Position numbers and translations under genes: made by a program. From the NCBI GenBank assembly GCA_017410325.1, contig JAFQRA010000021.1, positions 1 through 64,000 of the forward strand: a DNA stretch of 64,000 nt, given 5' to 3'. The notes beneath the pieces were generated by a model. It was not told the DNA's origin. It did not search any database and worked only from the letters and a program-made list of their open reading frames with translations. Position 1 is the first letter of the stretch. Each line of letters begins with the position of its first letter. Source of the stretch: Clostridia bacterium. GTDB taxonomy: Bacteria > Bacillota > Clostridia > Oscillospirales > Acutalibacteraceae. Of this stretch, positions 8,280-17,505 are shown one piece after another.

Positions 8280-9842
8280 ATGGCTCAAAAATCCAGAAGT
8301 GAATATGCTGCCTTGAATATTGCTTCCGGCATTGGCGGACACGTGGTTACTATTGTGTTGGCTACTGTCTGCCGTATGGTGTTTACGCGCGTGTTCGTTG
8401 CGGATTATCTTGGCGTTACCGGACTTTTCGGCAATGTGATAGGTATGCTGTCTCTTGCAGAGCTCGGCATAGGCACAGCAATTGCCTATGCGCTATATGA
8501 GCCCATTGCAAAAAACGATAACGAAAAAATAACAACGCTTGTAAGATTTTACGGAAAGTGTTACCGAATTATAGGTGTTGTGATTTTTTTGGTGGGTCTT
8601 GCATTGCTGCCGTTTATGGATTTGATTATAAAGGAAAAGCCTGCCATAAACGAAAGCTATACTCTTATATATATTATTCTGCTGTTCAATACGGCATCAA
8701 CTTATTTCTTTTCTTACAGAAGCTCGCTGCTTGTTGCGGCGCAGAAGAATTATCTGCTGACCTTTTTCAGCAATATAATGGCTGTTGTTCAGAACCTTGT
8801 TCAGATAGTTGTTATTGTTTGCTGGAAAAACTATATTGCTTATTTGTTGATTTCCGTAGCTGCCGTTTTTTCAAATAATATTTTTTCGTATTGGCTCACT
8901 CAGAAGCATTATCCTTTTATAAACAGCAAAAGCGTTAAACCGCTGAACAAGGAAGAAAAGCGCAGTTTGATGCGAAATGTTTATTCCTTGACTGTTGCCA
9001 GAATTGGCGGTATCTTGGTTAATTCAACCGATAACATTATTATTACATACCTGCAAAATCTGGCATCGGTTGGCTTGCTGTCCAATTATACTCTTTTTTC
9101 GAGCAACATAAACAGCGTGCTGGGTATTGTTTTTAGCAGCCTTATTGCAGGCATCGGAAACCACAATGTTCTGGAAAGCAAAGAAAAAAAGCTTTCAATG
9201 TTTTACAGTATAAACTTTGCAAATTTCTGGCTTTACGGTTGGGCAGCTATTGGTATCTGTGTAGTTTCTACGGATTTTGTACGGCTGCTGTTCGGAGAAA
9301 ATTATCTTCTTCCTCCGGAAATACCTTTGATTGTTGCGGTTGATTTTTATATGCTGGGTATGCAGTCGGCAGTTTCGGCATATTTCAGCACTAACGGCTT
9401 GTTCAGCCATTGCCGTTATCTTATATTACTTACGGCAGGAATAAACCTTGCGGCCTCATTTGTTCTCGGCAAATATTTGGGACTTTTCGGTGTTCTTTTG
9501 GCAACGGCAATTTCACGTGCATTTACAAACACGTGGTATAATCCGTATGCTGTTTTTAAATACGTTTTTGAATTGCCGTTCAGGTTGTATGTTAAAAGAT
9601 ATATCGGCTACTTAGTTGTTTTGGTTGCTACGGGAGCCGTTTGCTGGTTATTGTGTTCGCTGGTAAACATTTCTCTTATTGCAAATGCAGTTATCAAGTT
9701 TTTGATTTGCTGTATTGTACCAAATGCGGTATTCTTCTGTCTGTTCCGCAAAAGCGAAGAGTTCAAAACTCTTACGGGCTTTGTCAAGGTGATTTCAGAC
9801 AAGCTTACGGGAAAGATAAAAGCAAAACTCAATAAAAAATAA
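8280..9842 (+). CDS. Polysaccharide flippase-like membrane protein
   Basis: 520-aa integral membrane protein of the MATE/MVF-type polysaccharide exporter superfamily (Wzx-like), expected to flip lipid-linked sugars across the membrane. Around 12-14 hydrophobic segments run the full length. Typical N-terminal features are VFTRVFVADYLGVTGLFGNV and LAELGIGTAIAYALYEPI. ATG 8280 is chosen because CGGAG sits 7-8 nt before it; an in-frame TTG at 8262 lacks a site. The gene stands alone between a divergent malQ and convergent argD, with no glycosyltransferases nearby, so its substrate cannot be inferred. More AT-rich than its neighbours. Confidence 0.8.
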   Translation: MAQKSRSEYAALNIASGIGGHVVTIVLATVCRMVFTRVFVADYLGVTGLFGNVIGMLSLAELGIGTAIAYALYEPIAKNDNEKITTLVRFYGKCYRIIGVVIFLVGLALLPFMDLIIKEKPAINESYTLIYIILLFNTASTYFFSYRSSLLVAAQKNYLLTFFSNIMAVVQNLVQIVVIVCWKNYIAYLLISVAAVFSNNIFSYWLTQKHYPFINSKSVKPLNKEEKRSLMRNVYSLTVARIGGILVNSTDNIIITYLQNLASVGLLSNYTLFSSNINSVLGIVFSSLIAGIGNHNVLESKEKKLSMFYSINFANFWLYGWAAIGICVVSTDFVRLLFGENYLLPPEIPLIVAVDFYMLGMQSAVSAYFSTNGLFSHCRYLILLTAGINLAASFVLGKYLGLFGVLLATAISRAFTNTWYNPYAVFKYVFELPFRLYVKRYIGYLVVLVATGAVCWLLCSLVNISLIANAVIKFLICCIVPNAVFFCLFRKSEEFKTLTGFVKVISDKLTGKIKAKLNKK

Positions 9843-9847
9843 GTACA

Positions 9848-9888
9848 GCCTTCCGCTTTACGTGATGTAAAAACGGAAGGCTTTTTTT
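9848..9888. terminator. Terminator between flippase and argD
   Basis: GCCTTCCG (9848-9855) pairs with CGGAAGGC (9874-9881), followed by seven T. It serves the flippase on the plus strand; the T-run runs into the argD stop codon, so the two genes share their 3' ends. Confidence 0.8.
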
Positions 9889-11062
9889 ATTCTTCTATAA
9901 CTTTTTTAAGTTTTTCAAGTCCGAGGTCAATTTCTTCTTTTGTAATATTAAGCGGGGGCAGGAGGCGAACGAGTGCTTTGGCGGTTAAACATATAACGCC
10001 GTTTTCGATTGCCTTTTTGACAACATCGGCACCTGTCTTGTTTTCAACCTCAATGCCTATCATAAGACCCATACCGCGTATGGATTTTACGTTTCTGAAT
10101 GAAGAAATTTTTTCACGCATATATTCGCCGTTAGCCTTTACTGTGCTGAGAAAGGCGGGATTGTTTACCTTTTCAAGCACATAGCTTGCGCCTGCACAGA
10201 CTATCGGGTTGCCGCCGAAGGTTGAGCCGTGGCTGCCTGCGACCATTGTTGTGCCGAGCTCAGCCGTGCAAAGGCAGGCACCTATCGGAAGACCGCCGCC
10301 AAGACCCTTTGCAAGGGTTACGATATCGGGCTTTATACCGTAGTTTTCGTGTGCGAGCAATGTGCCCGTTCTGCCGATACCCGTCTGCACCTCGTCAATG
10401 ATAACGAGTATATCCTTCTCCTTTGCGAGCGCACATACGGCGTTTACAAAGTCCTTGTCAAGCGGAATAACACCGCCCTCACCCTGAATCATTTCCATCA
10501 TAACGGCGCAGGTTTTGTCCGTAATTGCCGCCTTTACCGCTTCAATATCCTTGTCGCAGTAAACGAAGCCCTGCGGATACGGGGCAAAGCAGGCGGGGTG
10601 AAGCGCATCCTGGCCGGTTGCGGTAAGCGTGTTCATTGTTCTGCCGTGGAAGGAGCTGTTGAGCGAGACAATTCCGTATCTGCCCTCGCCGTATTTGTCG
10701 TAGCTGTATTTGCGGGCAAGCTTTATAGCACACTCGTTGGCTTCTGCACCGGAGTTTCCGAGGAAAGCCTTGTCAAAGCCCGTTGCGTCGGTGAGCTGCT
10801 TTGTCAGCTTTGCTGTAGGCTCGCAGTAGTAGAGGTTGCTGATGTGGTTAAGGGTATGTGCCTGAGCACTGACTGCTTCTGCCCAGCCTTCATCTGCGTA
10901 GCCAAGGCAGTTGACACCTATGCCCGACGTGAAATCAATATACTCTCTGCCGTCAAAATCCTTTGCAACGGCACCCTTGCCGCTTGCTATTGCTAAATCG
11001 TAGCGGCCGTAGGTGGGCATTGCGGCGGAATTGTTCATTTCTTTAATCTGTTCAAAATTCAT
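9887..11062 (-). CDS. argD: Acetylornithine aminotransferase
   Basis: PLP-dependent class III aminotransferase converting N-acetylglutamate semialdehyde to N-acetylornithine with glutamate as donor; cytoplasmic. 391 aa, full length. Landmarks: GNSGAEANECAIKLARK (phosphate-binding region), IIDEVQTGIGRTG, Schiff-base Lys252 in TLAKGLGGGLPIGA, and GSHGSTFGGNP. Last gene of the arg operon, 31 bp after argB. It may also serve lysine synthesis, as ArgD often does in bacteria; that is inference. Confidence 0.95.
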   Translation of the reverse strand: MNFEQIKEMNNSAAMPTYGRYDLAIASGKGAVAKDFDGREYIDFTSGIGVNCLGYADEGWAEAVSAQAHTLNHISNLYYCEPTAKLTKQLTDATGFDKAFLGNSGAEANECAIKLARKYSYDKYGEGRYGIVSLNSSFHGRTMNTLTATGQDALHPACFAPYPQGFVYCDKDIEAVKAAITDKTCAVMMEMIQGEGGVIPLDKDFVNAVCALAKEKDILVIIDEVQTGIGRTGTLLAHENYGIKPDIVTLAKGLGGGLPIGACLCTAELGTTMVAGSHGSTFGGNPIVCAGASYVLEKVNNPAFLSTVKANGEYMREKISSFRNVKSIRGMGLMIGIEVENKTGADVVKKAIENGVICLTAKALVRLLPPLNITKEEIDLGLEKLKKVIEE

Positions 11063-11093
11063 ATATATTTGCCTCTTAATTAGCGGTTACTTT

Positions 11094-11942
11094 TTAACGG
11101 AACATTGTACCGATACCCTCATTGGTGAGAAGCTCGATAAGTATGGAGTGCTCAATTCTGCCGTCCATTATGATTGCGTGCTTTACGCCTCTGCGTACAG
11201 CCTCAACACAGCAGTCAACCTTGGGTATCATACCGCCCTTGATGATGTTCTGCTTTTTGAGTGCGGGTACTTCGCTTACGTTAAGCTCCTTGATAAGCGT
11301 ACTCTCGTCATCCTTGTCCTTGAGAAGGCCTGAAATATCCGTCATAAGAATAAGGTTTTCCGCTCCGAGTACAGCCGCAATTCTGCTTGCCGCAAGGTCG
11401 GCGTTGATGTTGAAGGCGTGGTCTCCGCCGGCAACGGTGGAAATAACGGGGATGTAGCCGGCGTTGAGTGTGTCAAGCACGGGCTGAATGTTGATGTCCG
11501 TAATATCGCCCACAAAGCCGAGGTCCTTTTCGCGGTGCTTTACTGCCGTAATCATACCGCCGTCCATACCGCAAAGGCCGATGGCCTTGCCGCCCTTCTG
11601 CTGAAGGAGTGCCACAAGGTCCTTATTGACCTTGCCTGCAAGCACCATCTGAACAATCTCCATTGTTTCTTCATCGGTGTAGCGCAGACCGTCAACGAAT
11701 TTGCTCTCCTTGTTGACTTTTTTCAGCATATCGTTGATTTCGGGGCCGCCGCCGTGGACAAGGACAACCTTGATGCCGACAAGCGAAAGAAGAACGATAT
11801 CCTCCATAACAGCCTGCTTTAAATCCTCGTTAATCATAGCGTTGCCGCCGTATTTGATAACGATAACCTTGTTATAGTATTTCTGGATGTAGGGGAGTGC
11901 CTGCACCAGAATCTGTGAACGGTCAAAATTTGAAATTTCCAT
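11094..11942 (-). CDS. argB: Acetylglutamate kinase
   Basis: Phosphorylates N-acetylglutamate at the expense of ATP, the committed step when acetyl groups are recycled by ArgJ. 282 aa. Motifs: VIKYGGNAM (ATP site), VLVHGGGPEI (substrate site), ADLAASRIAAVLGAENLI. The N-terminal helix QALPYIQKYYNK is the extension that in characterised family members forms the arginine-sensitive hexamer, so feedback inhibition by arginine is likely (inference). ATG 11942 is preceded by AGAGG; 13 bp separate it from argJ. Confidence 0.95.
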   Translation of the reverse strand: MEISNFDRSQILVQALPYIQKYYNKVIVIKYGGNAMINEDLKQAVMEDIVLLSLVGIKVVLVHGGGPEINDMLKKVNKESKFVDGLRYTDEETMEIVQMVLAGKVNKDLVALLQQKGGKAIGLCGMDGGMITAVKHREKDLGFVGDITDINIQPVLDTLNAGYIPVISTVAGGDHAFNINADLAASRIAAVLGAENLILMTDISGLLKDKDDESTLIKELNVSEVPALKKQNIIKGGMIPKVDCCVEAVRRGVKHAIIMDGRIEHSILIELLTNEGIGTMFR

Positions 11943-11955
11943 AGTGTTTACCTCT

Positions 11956-13170
11956 TTATGAGCGGTAATCGCCGTTGATTTTTACGTAGTCGTAGGTGAG
12001 GTCACAGCCCCAAGCGGTAGCTTCAGCTTCGCCGTCGGAAAGCCTGATGTCGATTGTGATTTCGTTTTCGAGAAGTATGGTCTTTGCAATATCCTCGTCA
12101 AACTCAATACCTGCGCCGTCACGGCATACGGCAATCCTACCCTTGGCGCTTACAAAGTCAACGTCAACGCCGTTGATGTTGAGCTCAGCACCCGAGTAAC
12201 CGATTGCGCAGAGAACTCTGCCCCAGTTGGCGTCTGCGCCGAACATTGCGGCTTTGAGAAGGGAAGAGTTGATAACGGATTTTGCGACAGTCTTTGCCGT
12301 TGCGATATCCTTTGCGCCGTGTACGTATGCCTCGACAAGCTTTGTTGCGCCTTCGCCGTCACGTGCGATTTCACGGGAGAGGTAACGGAGCGCTTCGAAA
12401 AGTGCTTCCTTGAAGGTGTCAAAGTCTGCGCCTTCTTCGGTGATTTCTGCGTTGCCTGCAAGGCCCGAAGCGAGGATTGCACACATATCGTTTGTGGAGG
12501 TGTCACCGTCGACGGATACCATATTGAAGGTGTCGCAGACAACAGAATTAAGTGCCGCTCTGAGCATTTTTGCGCTTACGGCGGCGTCGGTTGTAAGGAA
12601 GCAGAGCATAGTTGCCATATTGGGCATAATCATACCGCTGCCCTTTGCCATACCGCCTATGTAACAGCTTTTGCCGTCAAGCTCAAACTTAACGCAGACC
12701 TGCTTTTCGTGAGTGTCGGTGGTCATAATTGCGATTGCCGCCTTTTCACCGCCGTCACGGCTCAGACCATCCCTGAGTGCGTCAATATGGCTTACAATCG
12801 GCTCAATATTGATAGAAGGCCCGATAACGCCCGTTGAAGCAACGACAACGTCCTTTGCATCAATGCCGAGTGCACCTGCGGCAAGAGCACACATAGCCTC
12901 TGCCTTTTCAATGCCGTCTGCGGCGCAGGTGTTTGCTATACCCGAGTTGCAGATGATGGCTTGCGCAACACCGTTTTCAAGGTTTGCGGCAGTAACTCTG
13001 TTGGGTGCACCCTTTACAAGGTTGCTCGTGTGCATTGCGGCGGCCGTGCAGGGCTTCTCGCAGTAAACAAGCGCTAAATCGTGCTTGGATTTGTTCTTTC
13101 TGATACCGCAGTGGACTGAGTTTGCAACAAAGCCGAGCGGTGTGGTAACTGTACCTTTAATGAATTCCAT
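11956..13170 (-). CDS. argJ: Ornithine acetyltransferase / glutamate N-acetyltransferase
   Basis: Transfers the acetyl group of N-acetylornithine to glutamate, recycling acetyl within the arginine pathway. The precursor cleaves itself at the conserved Thr, here Thr187 in KGSGMIMPNMATMLCF, giving alpha and beta chains. 404 aa, normal length. The sequence does not say whether it also accepts acetyl-CoA (bifunctional form). No argA or argE was seen in the window, which fits a cyclic pathway. GGAG precedes ATG 13170; 26 bp after argC. Confidence 0.95.
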   Translation of the reverse strand: MEFIKGTVTTPLGFVANSVHCGIRKNKSKHDLALVYCEKPCTAAAMHTSNLVKGAPNRVTAANLENGVAQAIICNSGIANTCAADGIEKAEAMCALAAGALGIDAKDVVVASTGVIGPSINIEPIVSHIDALRDGLSRDGGEKAAIAIMTTDTHEKQVCVKFELDGKSCYIGGMAKGSGMIMPNMATMLCFLTTDAAVSAKMLRAALNSVVCDTFNMVSVDGDTSTNDMCAILASGLAGNAEITEEGADFDTFKEALFEALRYLSREIARDGEGATKLVEAYVHGAKDIATAKTVAKSVINSSLLKAAMFGADANWGRVLCAIGYSGAELNINGVDVDFVSAKGRIAVCRDGAGIEFDEDIAKTILLENEITIDIRLSDGEAEATAWGCDLTYDYVKINGDYRS

Positions 13171-13196
13171 ATATTTATCTCCTAAAAATCGGGGGA

Positions 13197-14234
13197 TTAG
13201 AATGCAGGGGGAATGAGGTCGAGACCCGTTTCCTCGGGCAGGGAGTAAAGCAGGTTCATATTCTGTACTGCCTGACCTGCCGCACCCTTGACCATATTGT
13301 CAATTGTTGAAACAACGATAAGAGTGTTTGTTCTTGAATCAATGTGCAGTGAAATATCGCACATATTTGTGAATTTGACATTTCTAAGGTTTGCTGTCTG
13401 ACCGTCCTTGAGCACACGGACAAACTGCTCGGCTGCGTACTTGCTTTCGTAGGCTTCTCTTACCTGCTGCTTTGTAACGCCGTCCCTGAGCTTTACGTAC
13501 ATTGTGGAAACAATGCCTCTGTTGACGGGCAGAAGGTGGGGAACAAAGGTGACGTTGATTTTCTTGCCGCCGACCTTGGAGAGAGTCTGCTCAATTTCGG
13601 GTGTGTGGCGGTGCATACCAACCTTGTAGGGTGAGAAAGCCTCGTTGCAGTCGGGGTAGTGGGTCGTCTGCGAAAGACCTCTGCCTGCACCTGTGACACC
13701 GGATTTCGAGTCTATGATTACGCTGTCGGTTTCAACAAGACCGTTTTCAATTGCGGGTGTAAGACCGAGTGCCGCCGAGGTGGGATAACAGCCGGGGTTT
13801 GCAATAATGTCAACACCCTTTGCCTTTTCTCTGAAAAGCTCGGGTATGCAGTAAACAGCCTTTTCGTGGATTTCGGGCTTGTCAAAGGGCTTCTGGTACC
13901 ATTCGGTATATTCCTCCTCGCTTTCAAGGCGGAAGTCTGCGCCCAGGTCAATGAACTTTCTGCCCTTTTCAAGGCATTCGGCGGCAAGCGGCTCGGAAAG
14001 GCCGTGAGGCAGGCAGGCAAAAACAACGTCTGCCATATCAACGGCTTCGCTCTGGTTAATGCATACCTTGTCGCAAAGACCGAGGAAGGACGGATATATA
14101 TCGGAAAGCTTCTGACCCTCAAAGCTCTTGGAGCAAAGGGCGGTCAGCTCTACGTCGGGGTGTTTGAGTAAAAGGCGGACAAGCTCTGCGCCTGCGTAGC
14201 CGGTTGCGCCGATAACGGCTGCTTTGATTTTCAT
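13197..14234 (-). CDS. argC: N-acetyl-gamma-glutamyl-phosphate reductase
   Basis: NADPH-dependent reductase forming N-acetylglutamate semialdehyde. 345 aa, type 1 form. N-terminal Rossmann motif AAVIGATGYAGAELVRLL; catalytic Cys149 in ANPGCYPTSAALGL; SGVTGAGRGLSQTTHY in the substrate region. Third gene of the operon, 37 bp downstream of argH. GGAAC lies 8 nt before the ATG. Confidence 0.96.
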   Translation of the reverse strand: MKIKAAVIGATGYAGAELVRLLLKHPDVELTALCSKSFEGQKLSDIYPSFLGLCDKVCINQSEAVDMADVVFACLPHGLSEPLAAECLEKGRKFIDLGADFRLESEEEYTEWYQKPFDKPEIHEKAVYCIPELFREKAKGVDIIANPGCYPTSAALGLTPAIENGLVETDSVIIDSKSGVTGAGRGLSQTTHYPDCNEAFSPYKVGMHRHTPEIEQTLSKVGGKKINVTFVPHLLPVNRGIVSTMYVKLRDGVTKQQVREAYESKYAAEQFVRVLKDGQTANLRNVKFTNMCDISLHIDSRTNTLIVVSTIDNMVKGAAGQAVQNMNLLYSLPEETGLDLIPPAF

Positions 14235-14271
14235 AGTGTTCAGTTCCTTGTTTTGTTTCTTATTCTTATTT

Positions 14272-15582
14272 TTATTTTTTGATCCTGTTCTTTACACAGG
14301 TTTCGAGGTTGATTGCCTTGTAAACGTCTTCATCAAACAGCTCGCATACGTTTTTGTACATATCGAGCGGAAGTGTTTCAAGCGTGAGTTTTTCCTTGAT
14401 ACAAAGCGCAACAAGCTCACCCGTTGCCTTATAAGCATCGCGGAAGGGGAGACCCTTGCCGACAAGGTAGTCGGCGCAGTCCGTAGCGTTGATAAAGCCT
14501 TCGGCTGCCGCACGGCGCATATTCTCGGGAATAACGCGCATCGTGTCTATCATCGGGTCAAGTGCCGTCATACACATTTTAACCGTGTCGATAGCATCGA
14601 AAATGGCTTCCTTATCCTCCTGCATATCCTTGTTGTATGCAAGCGGAAGACCCTTCATTGCGGTGAGCAGTGCCATCAGGTCGCCGAAAACTCTGCCCGA
14701 TTTGCCTCTGATAAGCTCGGCAAGGTCGGGATTCTTTTTCTGCGGCATAATGCTTGAGCCCGTTGAAAAAGCATCGTCAAGCTCAACGAATTTGAATTCC
14801 CAGCTGCACCAGAGAATAATCTCCTCGCAAAGACGGGAGAGATGTACCATAAGAATTGAGAGCGAGGAGGCGATTTCAAGGCAGAAGTCTCTGTCCGAAA
14901 CGCCGTCAAGCGTGTTTTCCACAACACCGTCAAAGCCTAAAAGCTCTGCCGTCATTGCTCTGTTAATCGGGTATGTTGTGCCGGCTAACGCACCGCTGCC
15001 AAGCGGAGAATAGTTCATTCTCGCCTTGGCATCTGCAAGCCTGCCCATATCTCTCTCAAGCATGCTCACGTAAGCGGAAAGCTGCATACAGAAGGTAATC
15101 GGCTGTGCACGCTGAAGGTGGGTGTAGCCGGGCATAATTGTGTTTTCGTTTTCGTGTGCCTTGTTGAATATCGTATCCGTCAGGTGGCGGAGCATATCCA
15201 TAACCTCTTCGCATTCCTTGCGCAGGGTGAGGCGGATATCCGTTGCAACCTGGTCGTTGCGGCTTCTGCCTGTGTGCAGTCTCTTGCCTGCATCGCCAAT
15301 GCGTGCGGTAAGGGTCTGCTCGATAAAGGTATGTATATCTTCCGCATCGGGGTCGATAAGAAGCTCGCCCGATGTAATATCCTCTTTAATCTGCTTTAAG
15401 CCGTTGATGATTTTTTCACAGTCCTCAACGGGAATAATGCCCTGCGTGCCGAGCATAACGGCGTGGGCGATTGAGCCGTCAATATCCTCACGGTACATAC
15501 GGCTGTCGAATTTTATCGAAGAATTGAAATCGTTTGTTCTTTGGTCTGCTTCCTTTGAAAAGCGTCCTGCCCAGAGTTTCAT
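14272..15582 (-). CDS. argH: Argininosuccinate lyase
   Basis: Splits argininosuccinate into arginine and fumarate; homotetramer of the fumarase/aspartase superfamily. 436 aa, slightly shorter than the common ~460 aa form at its C-terminus. The signature GSSIMPQKKNPD contains the catalytic Ser loop; other landmarks are LHTGRSRNDQVATDIRLTLR and YTHLQRAQPITF. Placed 89 bp after argG with a strong stem-loop between them (15632-15653), which may set argG versus argH output. Confidence 0.95.
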   Translation of the reverse strand: MKLWAGRFSKEADQRTNDFNSSIKFDSRMYREDIDGSIAHAVMLGTQGIIPVEDCEKIINGLKQIKEDITSGELLIDPDAEDIHTFIEQTLTARIGDAGKRLHTGRSRNDQVATDIRLTLRKECEEVMDMLRHLTDTIFNKAHENENTIMPGYTHLQRAQPITFCMQLSAYVSMLERDMGRLADAKARMNYSPLGSGALAGTTYPINRAMTAELLGFDGVVENTLDGVSDRDFCLEIASSLSILMVHLSRLCEEIILWCSWEFKFVELDDAFSTGSSIMPQKKNPDLAELIRGKSGRVFGDLMALLTAMKGLPLAYNKDMQEDKEAIFDAIDTVKMCMTALDPMIDTMRVIPENMRRAAAEGFINATDCADYLVGKGLPFRDAYKATGELVALCIKEKLTLETLPLDMYKNVCELFDEDVYKAINLETCVKNRIKK

Positions 15583-15631
15583 AGATATATATTCCTGCCT
15601 TTTTTAAGGTTACTGAAAAAACAATTGTCGG

Positions 15632-15653
15632 GCGGAGGGGAAACTCCGCCCTT
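15632..15653. promoter_or_regulatory. Stem-loop between argG and argH
   Basis: GGGCGGAG-gggaaa-CTCCGCCC, 8 perfect base pairs. On the minus (transcribed) strand it is not followed by a T-run, so it looks more like a 3'-protecting or processing stem after argG than a full terminator. Confidence 0.5.
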
Positions 15654-15671
15654 TATTTTTATTGTGTTTAA

Positions 15672-16901
15672 TTATTTGTCTGCGTTGCGCTCTGCTTCAA
15701 GAATTGCACGTACCTTGATGGGAAGACCGAAGAGGTTGATGAAGCCTGCGGAATCCTTCTGGTCGTAAACCTCGTCTGCATCGAAGGTTGCGAAGTCCTC
15801 GCTGTAGAGAGTGTAGGGAGAGGTTACGCCTGCGTTTATCATATTGCCCTTGTAAAGCTTGAGCTTAACGTCGCCGGTAACTGTTTCCTGAGTTTTGTCA
15901 ACGAATGCGCTGAGTGCCTCACGAAGGGGAGTGTACCACTGGCCGAAGTAAACAAGCTCTGCGAAACGGAGAGCAACCTGCTCCTTATAGTGCTGTGTAT
16001 CTCTGTCGAGTGTGATTGTTTCAAGCACCTGGTGTGCCTTGTAGAGGATAGCGCCTGCGGGGTTTTCGTAAACACCGCGGGACTTCATACCGACAAGTCT
16101 GTTTTCAACAAGGTCAGCAATACCGATACCGTTTGCGCCGCCGATTTCGTTGAGCTTTGTAATGAGCTCAACGCCGCCCATCTTAACGCCGTCAAGAGCT
16201 ACGGGAACACCCTTCTCGAAAGAGAGCGTTATGTATGTGGGCTTGTCGGGAGCAGCCTCGGGAGCAACGCCCATTTCAAGGAAGCCTTCCTTGAGGTACT
16301 GCGGCTCGTTTGCGGGGTCTTCAAGGTCAAGGCCTTCGTGGGAAAGGTGCCAGAGGTTCTTGTCCTTGGAGTAGTTTGTCTCACGGTTAATCTTAAGGGG
16401 GATGTTACGTGCCTCTGCGTACTCGATTTCCTCTTCGCGGGACTTGATATCCCAGATTCTCCAGGGAGCGATAATCTGCATTTCGGGAGCAAATGCCTTG
16501 ATGGCAAGCTCGAAACGAACCTGGTCGTTACCCTTACCGGTACAGCCGTGGCAGATAGCGTCTGCGCCTTCAGCCTTGGCAATTTCAACAATTCTCTTTG
16601 CAATAACGGGACGTGCGAAGGATGTGCCGAGCAGGTAATCCTTCTCGTAAACAGCGCCTGCCTTGAGTGTGGGGAAGATGTACTCGTTTACAAACTCGTC
16701 CTGAAGGTTTTCAATGTAGAGCTTGGAAGCACCTGTCTTGATAGCCTTTTCCTCAAGACCGTCAAGCTCCGTGCCCTGTCCGACGTCGCCGGATACTGCG
16801 ATAACCTCGCAGTTGTTGTAGTTTTCCTTGAGCCAGGGGATGATGATGGATGTATCAAGACCGCCCGAGTAGGCAAGAACAACTTTCTTAATTTCTTTCA
16901 T
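15672..16901 (-). CDS. argG: Argininosuccinate synthase
   Basis: Joins citrulline and aspartate using ATP to give argininosuccinate. 409 aa. PP-loop AYSGGLDTS near the N-terminus; [14 protein letters not shown] and [15 protein letters not shown] are typical family segments. First gene of the arg operon, behind a sigma-A promoter and two ARG-box-like palindromes. GAGGAA lies 6 nt before the ATG. The plus-strand frame 15990-17057 is a shadow. Confidence 0.97.
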   Translation of the reverse strand: MKEIKKVVLAYSGGLDTSIIIPWLKENYNNCEVIAVSGDVGQGTELDGLEEKAIKTGASKLYIENLQDEFVNEYIFPTLKAGAVYEKDYLLGTSFARPVIAKRIVEIAKAEGADAICHGCTGKGNDQVRFELAIKAFAPEMQIIAPWRIWDIKSREEEIEYAEARNIPLKINRETNYSKDKNLWHLSHEGLDLEDPANEPQYLKEGFLEMGVAPEAAPDKPTYITLSFEKGVPVALDGVKMGGVELITKLNEIGGANGIGIADLVENRLVGMKSRGVYENPAGAILYKAHQVLETITLDRDTQHYKEQVALRFAELVYFGQWYTPLREALSAFVDKTQETVTGDVKLKLYKGNMINAGVTSPYTLYSEDFATFDADEVYDQKDSAGFINLFGLPIKVRAILEAERNADK

Positions 16902-16948
16902 TTCGATTTCCTCATTTCAAATTTATTTTTATTCAGTCGATGTGCATT

Positions 16949-16976
16949 ATTATACACTCTTTATATAGAAAATCAA
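16949..16976 (-). promoter_or_regulatory. Promoter of the arg operon
   Basis: On the minus strand TTGATT (16976-16971), 16-nt spacer, TATAAT (16954-16949). The first ARG box starts 10 bp upstream of the -35. Confidence 0.65.
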
Positions 16977-16985
16977 CTGTTTTAT

Positions 16986-16999
16986 TGCATAAATATGCA
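16986..16999. promoter_or_regulatory. ARG box 1 (ArgR/AhrC site candidate)
   Basis: TGCATAAATATGCA, an imperfect palindrome resembling the T-rich/A-rich ArgR operator half-site pair. It sits just upstream of the arg promoter. Its centre is about 41 bp (four helical turns) from the centre of box 2, which would allow one ArgR hexamer to hold both. No argR gene is in the window. Confidence 0.55.
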
Positions 17000-17024
17000 G
17001 TATTTTTACTGTTTTTTTGGGATA

Positions 17025-17042
17025 TTGTGCATAAATACACAA
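17025..17042. promoter_or_regulatory. ARG box 2 (ArgR/AhrC site candidate)
   Basis: TTGTGCATAAATACACAA, an 18-bp near-perfect palindrome with the same TGCATAAATA core as box 1. It ends 15 bp from the dut stop codon. Confidence 0.55.
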
Positions 17043-17057
17043 GTTGCTGCAAAATAA

Positions 17058-17504
17058 TTACTGTTTTCCCGTTGAGCCGAAGCCGCCTGCGCCTCTTTCG
17101 GTTTCGTCAATTTCGGTTACCTCAACCGTCGGGGCGGTGCAAACCGGCATAACGACAAGCTGTGCAATTCTTTCGCCCGGCTGAATCGTGTAGCTTTCCT
17201 CATACTGGTTGATAAGACCTACGCAGATTTCGCCTCTGTAGTCGCTGTCAACAACGCCGACACAGTTTGCCGGGGCAAGGCCGTGTTTGATTGCAAGGCC
17301 GCTTCTGGCGAATATCATAGCCGCATAGCCCGGGTCGTCAAGAGCGATTGCAAGCCCTGTCGGGATAAGGGCGTGGCCGCCCTTATCGAGTGTTACCGGC
17401 TCATCAATGCAGGCGCAAAGGTCAAGGCCTGCACTGCCCGCAGTTGCTCTCTGCGGAATTCTTGCATTTTCGCGAAGCTTCTTGAATTTGATTTCGGTTA
17501 TCAT
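17058..17504 (-). CDS. dut: dUTP diphosphatase
   Basis: Homotrimeric dUTPase that hydrolyses dUTP to dUMP, keeping uracil out of DNA. 148 aa with all five motifs visible: AGLDLCA, RSGLA, GVVDSDYRGEI, RIAQLVV and the C-terminal RGAGGFGSTG lid. The ATG is one base past the thrS stop, with AAGGTGA inside the end of thrS as ribosome site, so it is translated from the thrS message. Confidence 0.95.
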   Translation of the reverse strand: MITEIKFKKLRENARIPQRATAGSAGLDLCACIDEPVTLDKGGHALIPTGLAIALDDPGYAAMIFARSGLAIKHGLAPANCVGVVDSDYRGEICVGLINQYEESYTIQPGERIAQLVVMPVCTAPTVEVTEIDETERGAGGFGSTGKQ

Positions 17505-17505
17505 A

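Noticed and set aside
10229..10996. 255-codon plus-strand frame opposite argD
   Set aside because: Shadow of argD with no initiation signal.
15632..15653. Terminator splitting the arg operon
   Set aside because: On the minus strand the stem is followed by GACAATTG, not by a T-run, so full termination is unlikely.
15990..17057. 355-codon plus-strand open frame opposite argG and its promoter
   Set aside because: Lies over a clear argG and across its promoter and ARG boxes; sequence is low-complexity shadow translation.
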